This document shows positions 33,800-45,000 of a stretch of 64,000 bases of DNA, piece by piece. Each line of letters begins with the position of its first letter. The first letter of the stretch is position 1. A model generated the notes under the pieces. It worked only from the letters and a program-made list of their open reading frames with translations. It did not search any database and was not told the DNA's origin. The stretch lies in contig OY723301.1 in NCBI GenBank assembly GCA_963210315.1, positions 1,922,001 through 1,986,000 on the forward strand. The letters are read 5' to 3'. Both the position numbers and the translations under genes were made by a program. This stretch comes from Rhynchopus euleeides. Its lineage: Eukaryota > Euglenozoa > Diplonemea > Diplonemida > Diplonemidae.

Positions 33800-35890
33800 A
33801 TGCCGTTGGAGCCATGCGAGGTGCATGACACCTTTGAGGGGATCTTTGATCCCAATGCAGTGATTGTGCGTGTTGTGGACCACCACACGTCGCCATGGCA
33901 TGACGTCGTCAACAAGATGGTGCTCGTCGCAACAGGTGACGGGCGCATCCAGCTGTGCGATGAGGCTGGCAATGCCGAGCGTGACTTCAACGTCTCCGAC
34001 CTCTCTGGTGTCATCGAACAGCAGGGCGAGGTCAAGATCGGGATGCAGAAGGCCATGAAGAGCCAGCTGCTCTTCAAGGTGAACCCCCCTGCACCGGACC
34101 TGCTGGTGCATCTCATCAAGGACAAGCGCAACAAGGGGAGTGATGTTGACGATTTCTACAAGACGCTGCAGGAGGTGGTGGGCAAGACGCCCTTCGAGAG
34201 GCGCAGCAACCAGGGTGTGATCGGGGTGGACGAGGTGCGGTACGACGCCAAGCCGGAGGCGGAGAGCGACAAGAAAAGCGTTGCATCCAAGCCGAAGCCA
34301 TCGCCGCAGCCCACCCCGACACCGCAGCCCCAGACCCCTGTGTCTGTTGCCCCGGCACCAGCCCCGTCGGCACAGCCGACACCTGTGCCGTCAGCCGTGC
34401 CGTCTGCGGTGTCTGCGCCCAAGGCACCCCCCTCCGTTGCGAAGTCCGACAAGTCGTCCATCGTGGTGTCGGAGCCTCGCTCCCAGGGCTCGCGCGCGTC
34501 GCTGCGCGACGCGCCCCCGCCGACACCCCCGCGCGGATCGCCTGCCGTGTCGAAGGCGCCGTCCGTCGCCTCCGCACAATCCATCCGCAGCGTGAAGGAG
34601 CCGACGCCGCAGGCATCTGCACCGCCTTCGCGCCGCAGCTCTGTCGGGGGGAGCGCACCGCAGCAGCAGCCGACGTCTGCCGATGATAACGAGCGCACCC
34701 TCGTGTCGGACTACAGCCGCTACCTGCAGGTCAGCCGCACTCGCAAGCCCCTGAAGGACACGGTGCTGGAGGCGCTGTGGGCTCACCGCACCCAGGCAGG
34801 CCTGCCGCCGTGCCCGGAGGAGCAGGCCCTGCTGAAGGGGCTGCGCCCGCAGCACACCGACGGCGTCACCGCCAACAGGATCACGGGCATCGTGTCGTAC
34901 GGCGCTGTGAAGCGGAGCATCACAACCGACGAGGCGTTCGCCGCTGAAGCCATCGCCGCGCTTGCGGCACACCCCTTCGCATCGCAGCAGATCCTGGCGG
35001 GGAGCGCGGTGGGGGTGCTGGTGTCCACCCTCGCGTCGAAGTGCTTCCTCTCCTTCAAATTCAACGAGGTGTACCACGAGCCGCCCGTGGAGGCACACCC
35101 CGCACACCACAAGCGGCGCAGGGGCAAGTCGAAGGAGGGGCGTGGGTCCGGTGCGGGTGGGGAGGCTGACGCCCTCAAGCGCCGCATCGCTGCTGTGGGG
35201 AAGCGCATCGCCAGCACGGAGGGGCAGCTGCGCAGTGCGAACCAGGCCTTCGGCGGGTCGGCGGTGGTGGAGAGGCAGCTGGCGGGCGAGCTGGAGGGGC
35301 TGACGCGCGAGCTGCAGGAGCAGGAGCGGCAGATGGCGAAGATGGATGAGACCATCTCGGTTCTGACGCAGCGCCAGGAGAACCAGCGGGGGCAGGGCGC
35401 GGACAGGCAGCTCGGCGACTCCGTCCCGGATGTGACGACCCTTGCGAAGCTGCGTGAGGACATCGTGAGGAGCAACGAGTCTGTCCTGGCGAAGGATGCG
35501 GAGATCGCAGAGCTGCAGCGGCAGCTCGACGGCTCACGGGAGGCGATCTTGGCTGCGGCACACCGCTGCTTCGAGAAGGATGTGAAGCTGCATGTGACGA
35601 AGCGTTCCCTCAAGAAGTTCAGCGATTCAGCCAGCCCCAGGCGTGAGGAGGCCTCACCTGTGCCTGTGGCTTCGCCTCTTCCCGCGACGTCGCCTGTCGC
35701 AGCGCACAGCCCCCACAGCCCGGAGCCTGTTGCGATGCATGCGCCGCGGCAGCACCACCACGTTGCTGCATCGCAGCCGCGCAACAGCCACTCACCCCGC
35801 ACACACGCAGCGGCCCCTGCAATGGCTACAGCGCATGTCATCGAGAGCCCACGTGTGTCGCCCCCCAGACAGCGCTGGCACCTTGAGTAG
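33800..35890 (+). CDS. Large coiled-coil protein with globular N-terminus
   Basis: This is a 696-residue single-exon protein that I do not recognise as a named family. Residues 1 to about 125 look like a compact mixed domain, possibly PH-like (alternating strands with a closing helix such as DVDDFYKTLQEVVG). About 150-300 is Pro/Ala/Ser-rich and probably disordered. About 300-440 is helical (LKDTVLEALWAH, AAEAIAALAAHPFASQQILAG). About 455-600 has the heptad pattern of a coiled coil (KRRIAAVGKRIASTEGQLRS, ELEGLTRELQEQERQMAKMD, AEIAELQRQLDG). A His/Pro/Ser tail follows. This architecture is common in cytoskeletal or flagellar proteins of protists, but function is not established. The ATG at 33,800 is the first in frame. 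Confidence 0.75.
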   Translation: MPLEPCEVHDTFEGIFDPNAVIVRVVDHHTSPWHDVVNKMVLVATGDGRIQLCDEAGNAERDFNVSDLSGVIEQQGEVKIGMQKAMKSQLLFKVNPPAPDLLVHLIKDKRNKGSDVDDFYKTLQEVVGKTPFERRSNQGVIGVDEVRYDAKPEAESDKKSVASKPKPSPQPTPTPQPQTPVSVAPAPAPSAQPTPVPSAVPSAVSAPKAPPSVAKSDKSSIVVSEPRSQGSRASLRDAPPPTPPRGSPAVSKAPSVASAQSIRSVKEPTPQASAPPSRRSSVGGSAPQQQPTSADDNERTLVSDYSRYLQVSRTRKPLKDTVLEALWAHRTQAGLPPCPEEQALLKGLRPQHTDGVTANRITGIVSYGAVKRSITTDEAFAAEAIAALAAHPFASQQILAGSAVGVLVSTLASKCFLSFKFNEVYHEPPVEAHPAHHKRRRGKSKEGRGSGAGGEADALKRRIAAVGKRIASTEGQLRSANQAFGGSAVVERQLAGELEGLTRELQEQERQMAKMDETISVLTQRQENQRGQGADRQLGDSVPDVTTLAKLREDIVRSNESVLAKDAEIAELQRQLDGSREAILAAAHRCFEKDVKLHVTKRSLKKFSDSASPRREEASPVPVASPLPATSPVAAHSPHSPEPVAMHAPRQHHHVAASQPRNSHSPRTHAAAPAMATAHVIESPRVSPPRQRWHLE

Positions 35891-37445
35891 CGCTACGAGG
35901 GATGAGGTGTGGGTGTGGTTGGGTGAGGGGGGGGGGGGCATGAAGCCACCGCGCCCCCACCCCCGGCTCTCTCAGCCCCCCCCTGTATTTTTTGTGTATT
36001 TTTTTCTGAAATATATATAGGCTGCCGGCAGCGGCGGATTTTTCATCTCCGGGGATGTCTCTCCCTCCCCTCCCTCACCACCACCACCGCCCACCCCGCC
36101 ACTCCCTGGAATATGACCCGAGAGACCCCCCCCCCCCCCCCCTTGTCACCCACCCCTCCCCTCCCACACCCGGCCTCCGTTATCTGCCCTTTGGGTTCCA
36201 GCGCCCCGCCCGTATGAACCCTTGTTTCCTATGTGTCCCTTCCCCCCTCTCCAGCCAAGCAGAGTGTCGACTCACCTCGCTTTGTACTGTACTGTTTTTT
36301 TTTCACTTGCCGTTGAAGTGTAGGGTGTGTAGGTGGTCGGGGGCAGGAGGCAGAGGGGGTGGGGCAGGGTGTGGGGGAGGGGGGTTTGCGGGATGAACAC
36401 AACAGCTTTGACTGGGTGGATGGCTCCGACTGCAACCCCCCCTCTCCCAGAGAGGGCCTGGTAAAGGTGCGTAATGGCACTACCCCCCCCCCCCCCCCCT
36501 CCCCGTCACTTTTTTCCGAAGTAAGGATTCACGTGTATACACAGTGGAGCCCCCACAGCAAGAACAGGATGTACTGAGCGGTGTCTCGACGCTGCTCCAC
36601 CACCCCGAAGAGATTCACGTGTGTGCAAGCATGACGCCACAGTGATGCGCTCTTTTCCCCCGGAGGGTGTGTTGCCTTTATCGCCCTTCCAAAGAAACAC
36701 CGTTCCGCCGTGGCGTCTGTATCTTGTTGTGAAGCGGAGCTCGCTTTCATGCACACTGCTGGGCAGAGGTGGCTCCCTCACTGTGGGGGTGGGGAGGGTT
36801 GGTGCCACTGGTGGGGGCGTTTTGTTTTATTATGCTGTTGCAGCAGCACCCATGCGATGTTGTGCGTGCCGATATCAGCTGCAGCAGAGGGGGCGAGAGG
36901 GAGTGGGGTGTGTGGGGGGGAGGTGTGATGTTGATCCAGAAAGACCAGTGGAACAAGCAGCGGTATGCCAGCATACCGCCGCCTAGGGACAAGTCTCTCC
37001 CTACCTGCCGACGTGGGTTGGTGCTGCGGCGAAGCGCGCGTATCGACAGTGCCACTGCGAGTAGACGGCATTCCCACCCCCACCCCCCGCAAAACAGAAG
37101 ACCCACAGCACAGTTTGCCTTGCTGCCCATCCAGGGGTGGGAAACCGCTGCGGGCGGGCCAATCCTCCCCCCCTCAGCACCCATCACCACGACACACCCC
37201 TCAACAGGTCCCCTTGCCGTGTGGCGGCAGGACCACAGATCCCCTCAGAGGGGCTTACACACACCCTCCCCACCCGAGCTGGTTGTCGGGGTGGGAGGTG
37301 ACCCACGCGTTGTCCAAAAGCGCACACGCGGGGTTTGTTTCTCTTCTCTCTTCACCTGCCTGTCCTTTTACTCGCATTTCGCAGAGGAGGAGCACAAGGG
37401 GGAGGTGCACACACCCAACATACATCTCTCACCCCACCCTCTGCA
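35891..37445. other. Intergenic region, no gene seen
   Basis: The 1.55-kb gap is dominated by C, G and T runs (near 36,130, 36,485 and 36,295) and CT-rich tracts. The ATG of the next gene sits after TTTCGCAGAGG and a C/A-rich leader, so 37,382-37,383 (CAG) is a candidate trans-splice acceptor. Confidence 0.45.
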
Positions 37446-39392
37446 ATGCACGACGAGTTCCTCTCATGGATGCTGCAGTCGCTGTCCTCCTTTGTGGGGC
37501 CTGTCGAATCGCGCAAGGCTGTGGGGGACCGGAGGTGTGGGGACGAGATCGCATCCTCTGCGAGGGAGTACCTGCAGGCCCTGCGGCACGACTGGGAGCC
37601 ACGCCTCTACATCTTGAATGAGATCGTCGAGTCGCAGGACGCGACTGTCGGCTACGGCTGTGCCAGCGTGGCGGTGCTGGGGCTGCTCCTGGCTGACGCG
37701 ATGCGGCGCGCCACCGCGCAGCACCACCACCACCTCACCCCGCTGGACATCACCGACGAGCTCGACTCCCTCCTCGACACAGCGGAGCACCGCTTCGCCC
37801 GGCTCGCCCCACACGCCTTCACACCACCCGACTCCCTCAACACAAGGCTCCACGGCACTCCACACACAGACGACCCCCTCGCCCCACACCCGCCGCACGC
37901 CCCACGTCGCAGCGCCAAGGCGCAACACACCATACCCCCCTGCCTCGACACGAACCCAGCGCTGTGGCGCCTCCTGCTCGGGCAGCCTGCGTCAGGCTCC
38001 CCTCTCGCTGCCCAGGCGGTTGCTGCGGTAGCAGCCCTCCCTGCGGCGTCAGCCGCAGGCGCCTGCGTGCGGAGCCCGTCGGAGCACATCCCTTCCTACG
38101 GCAGGGGCATGGTGCTGCCGGTGGAGGGCGCTGCTGTGCTGGAGCTGCGCCGCCCCGACGCGGCACCCCTCAGCGAGAGGCCACCCGTGTTCCCCGCATT
38201 CTGCGAGGCGAAGAAGTGCCTGCTGGTGCGGACCCTGAGGGGGCGCACCACCACCACGCAGGGGGGCAAGCTCCGCACAGAGGGTGTTGCCGAGTCCCCT
38301 GCGGAGCTCAGCGGCCTGCAGCCGCTGCTGCAGGCTCTGGAGTCGGTCTGCAGGCAGGAGAGCATCGCCTGCGTGGTGGTGGGCGCGATAGACAACGACG
38401 CATGGGGTGTGTGGGAGCACCTGGTCTCCCTGGGCATCCTGCTCTTGGCAGAGGTGCCGGAGGATGACATGCAGGGGCTCTGCGCGCAGGCTGGCCCTGG
38501 CGTGTCGCCATGCGAGTGGGAGCCGCGCGGCGGGGTGTGGTGCGACCCGGCGTCGGGTTGGGCACCTCACTGCTGCTCGCTGCAGCTGTCGACGCTGTGC
38601 CCGGCTGCGCCGGGCATCGTTGCAGCGAGGGTGGCCGGGCCGCTTCGCGGCCCGGCCACCATCTTTGTGGCGGATGCCGTCACGGAGTGGCAGAACACCC
38701 TCCTCCGCACAGCACGCTCTGCCCTGCGCAGGCGGGCCGCCATCAGCAGCGAGGCTGTGGAGGCGGGGGAGGGTGGAGCAGGAGCAGGAGGAGGGAAGGG
38801 TGGTGGTGTTGCAGCCGGCCTCCTGCCAGGAGGGGGTTTCCTGGAGTGCTGCATCGCATCCCTGGCGCAGACTGCTGGGGAGAGGGAGGAGAAGCCGGCG
38901 AAGCCGGAGGAGGCGGAGGCGGATGGGGTGGTCGAGGAGGTGGAGGATGAGGAGGAGGGGGCGGGCCCGCGCGAGGGGTGTGGTGGGTGTGCCGCACCGT
39001 GGGGTGCGGGGGGCGGGGCGCGGGGTGCGGCGTGCCGTGTGCTGTCGGAGTCGTTGTGTGAGTATCTGCGGGTGGCGGTGGCGAACACGGGGGTGCTGCG
39101 CGGTGAGGCGGTGGAGGTGGTTGCGGCGGGGGTGCGTGGGGCGGCGCGGTGGCTCGGGGACTGCGACGCGGAGGCGATGCGGGCGGTGGCGGGGGCGGCG
39201 GCGCAGGCGCCGGGGGGGCACAGCGTGGAGAACGGGTACCCTGTGCCGCCGATCCTGCGCGCGTTGTCGGGGGTGGAAGCGGACCTGCCGATAGAAGCCG
39301 TCACACACTGGGAGCCGTTCCAGGCACGCATGGGTGTGCTGCGGCACGCTGTGCTGCTGGCACAGACTCTTGCGACAGTCTCTGTCCCTTGA
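37446..39392 (+). CDS. Divergent group II chaperonin-like protein, MKKS/BBS6 type
   Basis: This is a 648-residue protein in one exon. Residues about 55-85 (NEIVESQDATVGYGCASVAV, then LGLLLADAMRRA) match the equatorial segment where CCT subunits have the GDGT nucleotide motif; here the Asp-Gly-Thr is lost. The middle part (about 210-400) fits an apical domain: FPAFCEAKKCLLVRTL, then a helix and VVVGAIDNDAWGVWEHLVSLGILLLAEV. GPATIFVADAVTEWQNTLLR and GGGFLECCIASLA resemble the CCT motifs that follow. The C-terminus THWEPFQARMGVLRHAVLLA corresponds to the usual CCT WEP...K...A ending. Loss of ATPase residues with retention of the fold is typical of BBS6/BBS10/BBS12, which assemble the BBSome for ciliary trafficking. 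Assignment to MKKS rather than the others is tentative. An acidic Gly-rich insertion (about 440-520) is present. Confidence 0.65.
   Translation: MHDEFLSWMLQSLSSFVGPVESRKAVGDRRCGDEIASSAREYLQALRHDWEPRLYILNEIVESQDATVGYGCASVAVLGLLLADAMRRATAQHHHHLTPLDITDELDSLLDTAEHRFARLAPHAFTPPDSLNTRLHGTPHTDDPLAPHPPHAPRRSAKAQHTIPPCLDTNPALWRLLLGQPASGSPLAAQAVAAVAALPAASAAGACVRSPSEHIPSYGRGMVLPVEGAAVLELRRPDAAPLSERPPVFPAFCEAKKCLLVRTLRGRTTTTQGGKLRTEGVAESPAELSGLQPLLQALESVCRQESIACVVVGAIDNDAWGVWEHLVSLGILLLAEVPEDDMQGLCAQAGPGVSPCEWEPRGGVWCDPASGWAPHCCSLQLSTLCPAAPGIVAARVAGPLRGPATIFVADAVTEWQNTLLRTARSALRRRAAISSEAVEAGEGGAGAGGGKGGGVAAGLLPGGGFLECCIASLAQTAGEREEKPAKPEEAEADGVVEEVEDEEEGAGPREGCGGCAAPWGAGGGARGAACRVLSESLCEYLRVAVANTGVLRGEAVEVVAAGVRGAARWLGDCDAEAMRAVAGAAAQAPGGHSVENGYPVPPILRALSGVEADLPIEAVTHWEPFQARMGVLRHAVLLAQTLATVSVP
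38599..38660 (+). repeat. Two perfect hairpins with 3-base loops inside the chaperonin-like exon
   Basis: GCCCGGC-TGC-GCCGGGC lies at about 38,599-38,615. It is followed by GGTGGCCGGGCCGC (38,630-38,643), TTC, and its exact complement (38,647-38,660). Tandem GC-rich hairpins with tiny loops resemble the double-hairpin elements known from some protist and fungal mitochondrial genomes. Here they are in frame in a nuclear exon and encode part of an RVAGPLRGPATIF segment. Confidence 0.7.
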
Positions 39393-39835
39393 GGGCAGCA
39401 CAGGATGGTGCAGGTGCTGCTCGGGGGTTGAAACCAAATAGAGCTTTGCCTGAGTGCGAGTGGGGTGGAAAGAGCAGAAGACACGCTGCAGGGAAGGCCT
39501 GCCCAAGGGAGGGGGCTGCCTGCTGGGCAGTGGCGGCAATGGCGGAGGGTCAGCAGGGCTGGCTGATGCAGGAGGGGTGTGGCCGAAGCGGAGTCTGCAA
39601 AGAGAGCTTCGGGGTCTCAAGCGGGCACAGGAAGCTGTGCTGGTAACAGTAGAACGCAAGAAACCCAAGCAAGGTGCCCCAGCCCCCTGGTCCCCAGCGC
39701 CCCACCACCTTGTGAGTTAGTGCTCTGCGTGCTCGTGGGGCAACGTATGCCACCGCATCACAGCCACAAACCACAAACCCACACCCCCCTCAGTTCTGTT
39801 GTATTTGCCTCCCCCCCATCAGAGGAATCATCATA
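39393..39835. other. Short intergenic region
   Basis: This 443-base gap lies between the chaperonin-like gene and the tyrosinase. Nothing gene-like is seen. The AG at 39,822-39,823 (CAG before AGGAATCATC) lies shortly upstream of the next ATG and could serve as a trans-splice acceptor. Confidence 0.4.
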
Positions 39836-41258
39836 ATGGCGGGCATGGGTCGGACGTTGCTGCTGCTGGGCGGGTGTGTCGCGCTGTGTGTGGCACAGCA
39901 GAACACCACCAACGACGGCTGCGGGCCGCGTGTGCGGAAGGCGTACTCGAGCCTGACGTGCTCGGAGAGGCAGCTGTACGCAGACGCGGTGGAGACGCTG
40001 GTGCGGGACCGCCGGGAAACGTACCTCAAGATTGTGGAGACACATCAGCTGCAGGACCAGTACGCGCACCAAACATCTGCGTTCCTGGCATGGCACCGTC
40101 AGTACGTGCTGCAGTACGAGAACATGCTGCGCAGCCTGCCCGGGTTTGAGTGCGTGACGGTGCCGTACTGGGACTGGGAACGTGACGCGGGGAGCGAGGA
40201 GCGCCAGGCTGCGTCGGCGCCGCTGAAGAACCGCACCTTCGGGAACCTGGTGAACCACCCGATGAGGCAGAGGCAGTGCATCGACAACGGGGTTGCGGCG
40301 AACTGGACGCTGCGCGACGGGGCATGCCTGGCGCGCCAGAGGACCGGGCAGGGCTTCACGGGGGAGGCGGCGCTGCTGGAGATCATCACCAGCCACCGGA
40401 CCTTCCGCGCCTTCTCGGTGCGTGTCGAGGGTGCGCCGCACGCCGCCCCGCACATCTACATCGGGGGCCAGATGGCCACCATGCAGTCCCCCGCGGATCC
40501 GGTCTTCTTCATGCACCACGCGAACGTGGACCGCCTGTGGGCGCTGTGGCAGGACTACCACGAGCACGACAAGGTGGACAAGTCGGCGCTGCAGGAGGGT
40601 GTCCACTACGAGGCGGAGTCGCGCCTCGTCGGCGCCGCTGGTGGTCGTCCCTGCCGGATAGCGCGTTCGACCTGGACGCGACGATGCCGTACGCCTACGA
40701 CGCGGAGGGGTCGGCGCTGCCTGAGCTGGCGGAGCCCGTGACGGTGCGCGACATGTGGAGCCTGACATCGCTGCCCAACGGGGTGACGTACTCGTACGGG
40801 CCGGACAACCTGGCGGCACAGCTGGCCGGGACGGACGAGGAGACGGGCGCCGCCGAGGTCGAGTGGGTCTGGGCGCAGCCGCAGGAGACGCCGTACCGCA
40901 CGTGCTGCGGGGACGGGACCCGCGACGGGGAGGAGCATTGCGACGACGGGAACAGGGTCAGCGCCGACAGCTGCAGCAACACGTGCCAGTTCGTGCGGGC
41001 GACGCGAGGACGGCGGCGGTGACGGGCGCGGCCGCGGGCAGCGCCTACAACGTCCGGTTCTCCAACCCGCTGGTGCAGGCGAAGCACGATGAGCTGGTGG
41101 CCGGGTCGCCCCAGCTGTCGAAGCGCGACCTGCTGCACGATCTTGCGCTGTACGAGTGCTCGCTGCTGGGGGCAACCCGTGCGGCTCCTTCGTCCGAGTG
41201 GCTGCGCATGGTGGGTGCGTCGAGGCCGGACATGTACGACCAGTGCAAGGTGCTGTGA
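39836..41258 (+). pseudogene. Secreted tyrosinase with two frameshifts
   Basis: The N-terminus (TLLLLGGCVALCVAQ) is a signal peptide. Copper site A is His70, His78 and His87 (FLAWHRQYVLQYE). Copper site B is His202, His206 and His228 (DPVFFMHHANVDRLW). These six His are the binuclear type-3 copper ligands of tyrosinases, which oxidise phenols with O2. The reading frame shifts by the equivalent of one lost base near 40,640 and again near 41,005. Homology continues in the new frames: CCGDGTRDGEEHCDDGNR...SCSNTCQ is a Myxococcus-type Cys-rich repeat, and then a C-terminal segment ends at the TGA at 41,258. No GT-AG intron of the local type explains the shifts. Either this is a recently broken gene or two G/C-run sequencing errors. 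All catalytic residues lie before the first shift. Confidence 0.75.
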
Positions 41259-42932
41259 GGACTGCTCTGTCCGGCCCTCCCCCTTTCCCTTTGCTGAGCC
41301 ACACACAAGCCGGCAACACGTTCTTTGCTTTTTCCCACACAAGCAAATCTTTTCATCATTCCGTTTCTGGCAAACACACGCATTGCCTCTTATCATTCCC
41401 GTCGTCTACTCCTTTTCACTTCCACTTTCACTTTACTCCAGGTTGGCAAAAACTTTTTGCCTTTGCTTTTCATTTTCCCACCTCCACTCCACCCCGCCAA
41501 CCCCACTTTCTGCTGGTTCCGTGTGCTGCTGCCCTCCCCACGTACGCGCCCTCCGTGCGTGCGTGGCGGGGCGGGCAGGCGTGCCCGGGGGGCGGACGAA
41601 CGGGAGGAGCACCTCGCCTGGCAGGGGTCCGGAACCCGCTGCGCGGGTGGGCCGCCGTGGGTAGGGAAGAAGAGACACCGGGGCACTGCTGCGGCTGATT
41701 GTGTGCTGCGAACACAAAGGCAAGGGGTGGCCTGCGCTTGCACACACACACCACCACACCGATATAGAACGCACGCATGCCCATTCTCTCTCTCTCCCGC
41801 CCCACGCCCCCACTGCGCACGAGCGCGTCTCGCGCTATCCGCACCCCCCTGTCTCTGGCTGTGTCTGCTCGTGCCTGCTATGTCTCCCCACCCCCTGGCC
41901 GGCCCTGGCTGATTGTCTTTATTTTGATTTGATGTCTTTTCCGTGTTGGTGGGGGATGCAATTGCAACCCAACAGCACACGCTGCGGAGCAGCCCGACCC
42001 CGTCCCGGGGCGCTATGGACAAGCTGCGGAATGTTTGACCCACTCATGCCCGCAGTTGATTCCGAAGCCCCTGTGGGGGTTGTGTGCTGCCCCGATGCTC
42101 TGGGCCCTGATGACCCGATGCCGCCCTCCACCGCCTCGAACCCGATGTCCTGGTGGGGTGGTGCTCGATTCTGTCGGGGCCGCCTGCGCGGGCAGCTCTC
42201 AAATGCAAGCGCAGGCACGTTTTACAAACAAACAGGTGCGTCGCGTTTGCCGCCCCTGGCCGGGCGGGCGCGTTCGTTCCGCACATCTTTTTCCACGCGG
42301 TTGGCACTTTGCTGCACCACAGGAGCCGGGAGCGCACGTGCCTGCTCCGCACGTGCCTGCCCACGTTTCAATTCTACGACGCTCTGCGTATCCATCGATG
42401 GATCCGTCTTGCCATCCCGATCTCTCTGATCGAACTGGCTTCCACCTTTTTGCTTTGTAGCGGTGTCCGGCCCCGGCCCGCGACCGCACGCATGCATATC
42501 GATACATCTGCGGCACACCAGAGATGGGCGGTGCGCGTGAGTCTGGCAGCAGACACGTTGTCTGCAGGGCCACGCTTGCGCGGATCGCACAGCTCAGACC
42601 GAAGCAAACACAATTCATCTGAAACAGAGAGAGAGAGAAAGAATGCCCAAAGAAGAAATGAAAGAAGAGAATGAGAACGGGTGCCCCACCCCCCCGCAGC
42701 CCCCCTGCCACTCCTCCACTCACTTCTCAGCACCTCTCGGCGCCCCTTGCTGCCCCATGTCGCCCTTGTCCCCTTTGTGGCGGTGCTCCGATACCACTCT
42801 TGAAACCCCCCTTTCTCCTATCCGAAATCTTTTGTGCCACTGCAAGACGCGCCCCTCCCCCATCTCCTTGCCCTGTCTCCGCTCCCCCTCCCCGTCCCTC
42901 ACCACCTCACCACCCCTCCGCAGTGCGGCGCG
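41259..42932. other. Intergenic region, no gene seen
   Basis: This 1.67-kb region has CT and C-rich tracts (41,780-41,880, 42,690-42,920) and an (GA)-rich patch near 42,628. Open frames on both strands have biased composition and no motif. The CAG at 42,921-42,923, 10 bases before the next ATG, is a plausible trans-splice acceptor after a long pyrimidine tract. Confidence 0.45.
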
Positions 42933-45000
42933 ATGTCCGGCATCGGCCCCGTTGGCCCACCACGGCTGTCGGGTGTCAAGCGCCCTGTCGTGGACCTTGC
43001 CCCTGATGTTGTGGACGAGGTAGACGAGGCCTATCAGCCGCACGGGTGCCGTGAGATCTCCAGCAACCTGCGTGCAGATGAGCTGTACGCGCCCTCCGTG
43101 GGCCCGGCGCACCCTTGGAAGGCGGAGGACATCGCCTCCCGCAACACACACACGGGTCATGTGGAGCAGAGCTATATGAACCCATACACATTCGAGGACC
43201 AGCTGCGGCAGAACAACCGTCCGCAGTTTGACGACTGGCGCAAGAAGCGCCTTGCGAAGGACCCTGCTGTGCTGCGTACCGAGTACGAGGCTGCGCAGAA
43301 GAAGAAGGCCCTGGAGGAGGGTGGCGACGATGGTGCCGTCGTCACAAAGGGTGGGGAGGTGGTGGTGAAAGACAGCGAAGCCAGCGCGCTCGCATTAGTG
43401 GAGGATGCCGAGAAGCCTGCCGGCGATCTGATCACCCTTGTGGGCGGCAAGGTGGCGCAGGGCGTCAACGAGGAGGACTACACAGAGGGGCACGACCTGT
43501 ACTTCGAGGAGAACAGGAAGGGCGAGCGTACCAAGCGTGTCATTGCACGGCAGCCGGAGTCCGCGCGGCATGTCGACGATCTGTACGACTACCAGGGGCG
43601 CCACGTCATGTTCGACCCTCCCAGCGTCACCAAGTCGCCGCAGAACTATCCTCCGAAGAAGCTGGTGCACACGTACCGCGGGCACAACAAGGGTGTTCAT
43701 GTGGTGCGTTGGCTGCCGTCCATCGGCCACATGTTTGCCTCCGGTGCGCAGGACGGCAAGGTCAAGCTGTGGAACACCTTCGGCAAGCACGAGCCTATCC
43801 AGACCTACTTCGGCCACTACAAGGGCATCAAGGATGTCAACTTCAACGACGACGGGACCACCTTCCTCACAGCGTCGTTCGACCACTTTATCCGCGAGTG
43901 GGACACCGAGACTGGCAAGGTGCTTGGGACGTACTCCAACGGTTCACTGCCGAACTGTGTGAAGTACCACCCGAACCCGGACAACCAGCACCAGTTCTTT
44001 GCAGGGTGCTCGGATAAGCAGGTATGTTGCCCTCCTGTGCACCTTCAAGGCCCACTGCCACAACAAGCTTTACACTTTTCTCTCGAAGGCCTTGCACAGG
44101 TGCAGCATTGCAAGCGAATTCGTCGTTGTCAACGAGCCACTCCATGGGCCGTCTGTTATCGTTGCCTCACACACCGGCTGCATCTGCAACTACATCGCAT
44201 ATTACCAACTCTGCCACACCCTCTCCTCACAGCTCCATCAGTTCGACACCCGCAGCGGCAAGATTGTCAACTCCTACGATCAGCATTTGGGCGCTGTGTA
44301 CTCCTGCACCTTCATCGACAACGGGCGTCGCATTGTCACCACGAGTGAGGACAAAACCATCCGGCTATGGGAGATGGACCTGCCTGTTGCCATCAAGCAG
44401 GTGTCCGACACCGGCATGCAGAGCATCCCTACCGTATGCCTGTGGCCAGCTTGCTTGTGTGGCCACTCTCCCGTGGCCCTTTCTTGGCACACATGACACA
44501 TGACACTGACACGACACCCTCCACAGGCAACGCTGCACCCCTCTGGGCAGTACTTCGGAGCACAGGCGATGGACAACAACATCCTGATCTACTCTGCCAC
44601 CGACAAGTTCCAGCTGAAGAAGGGGAAGCAGTTCAAGGGGCATCTCACTGCAGGGTTTGCCTGTGAGGTCGGCTTCTCTGCTGACGGGAAGTACGTGTCG
44701 AGCGGGAACAGCGACGGGGAGCTGTTCGTCTGGGCATGGGGCAGCATGAACATCGTGAAACACTACAAGTGCCACGACAAGGTGTGCTTCTCGCCCTCAC
44801 CCTCCGCCCCCCCTCTCTTCGCACGGAGACGACCCAACCCAGGACAACCACACTACACCATTTGCAGACTCTGTGATTCCACACCCCATCACACCACCCA
44901 CACTGCCTCACAGGTGCTGATGTCACATCTCTGGCACCCGACGGAGTCGTCGAAAGTGCTGACCTGCTCCTGGGACGGCACCATCAAGCTGTGGGACTGA
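42933..45000 (+). CDS. CDC40: Pre-mRNA splicing factor Prp17/CDC40, WD40 protein
   Basis: The exons are 42,933-44,021, 44,233-44,433, 44,527-44,781 and 44,914-45,000, giving 543 residues (human CDC40 is 579). The introns are 211, 93 and 132 bases with donors GTATGT, GTATGC and GTGTGC, and all acceptors are CACAG in phase 0. The N-terminal part has the family segment DLYDYQGRHVMFDPP before seven WD40-type blades: HTYRGHNKGVHVVRWLPSIG, GHYKGIKDVNFNDDGTTFLT, a blade split by intron 1, HLGAVYSCTFIDNGRRIVTT, and so on to WDGTIKLWD at the C-terminus. Prp17 joins the catalytic spliceosome and is needed for the second step of splicing, in the nucleus. Its match to animal CDC40 is close throughout, so I am confident. 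A 9-bp hairpin (CGCCACGGA/TCCGTGGCG) lies about 90 bases after the stop. Confidence 0.95.
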
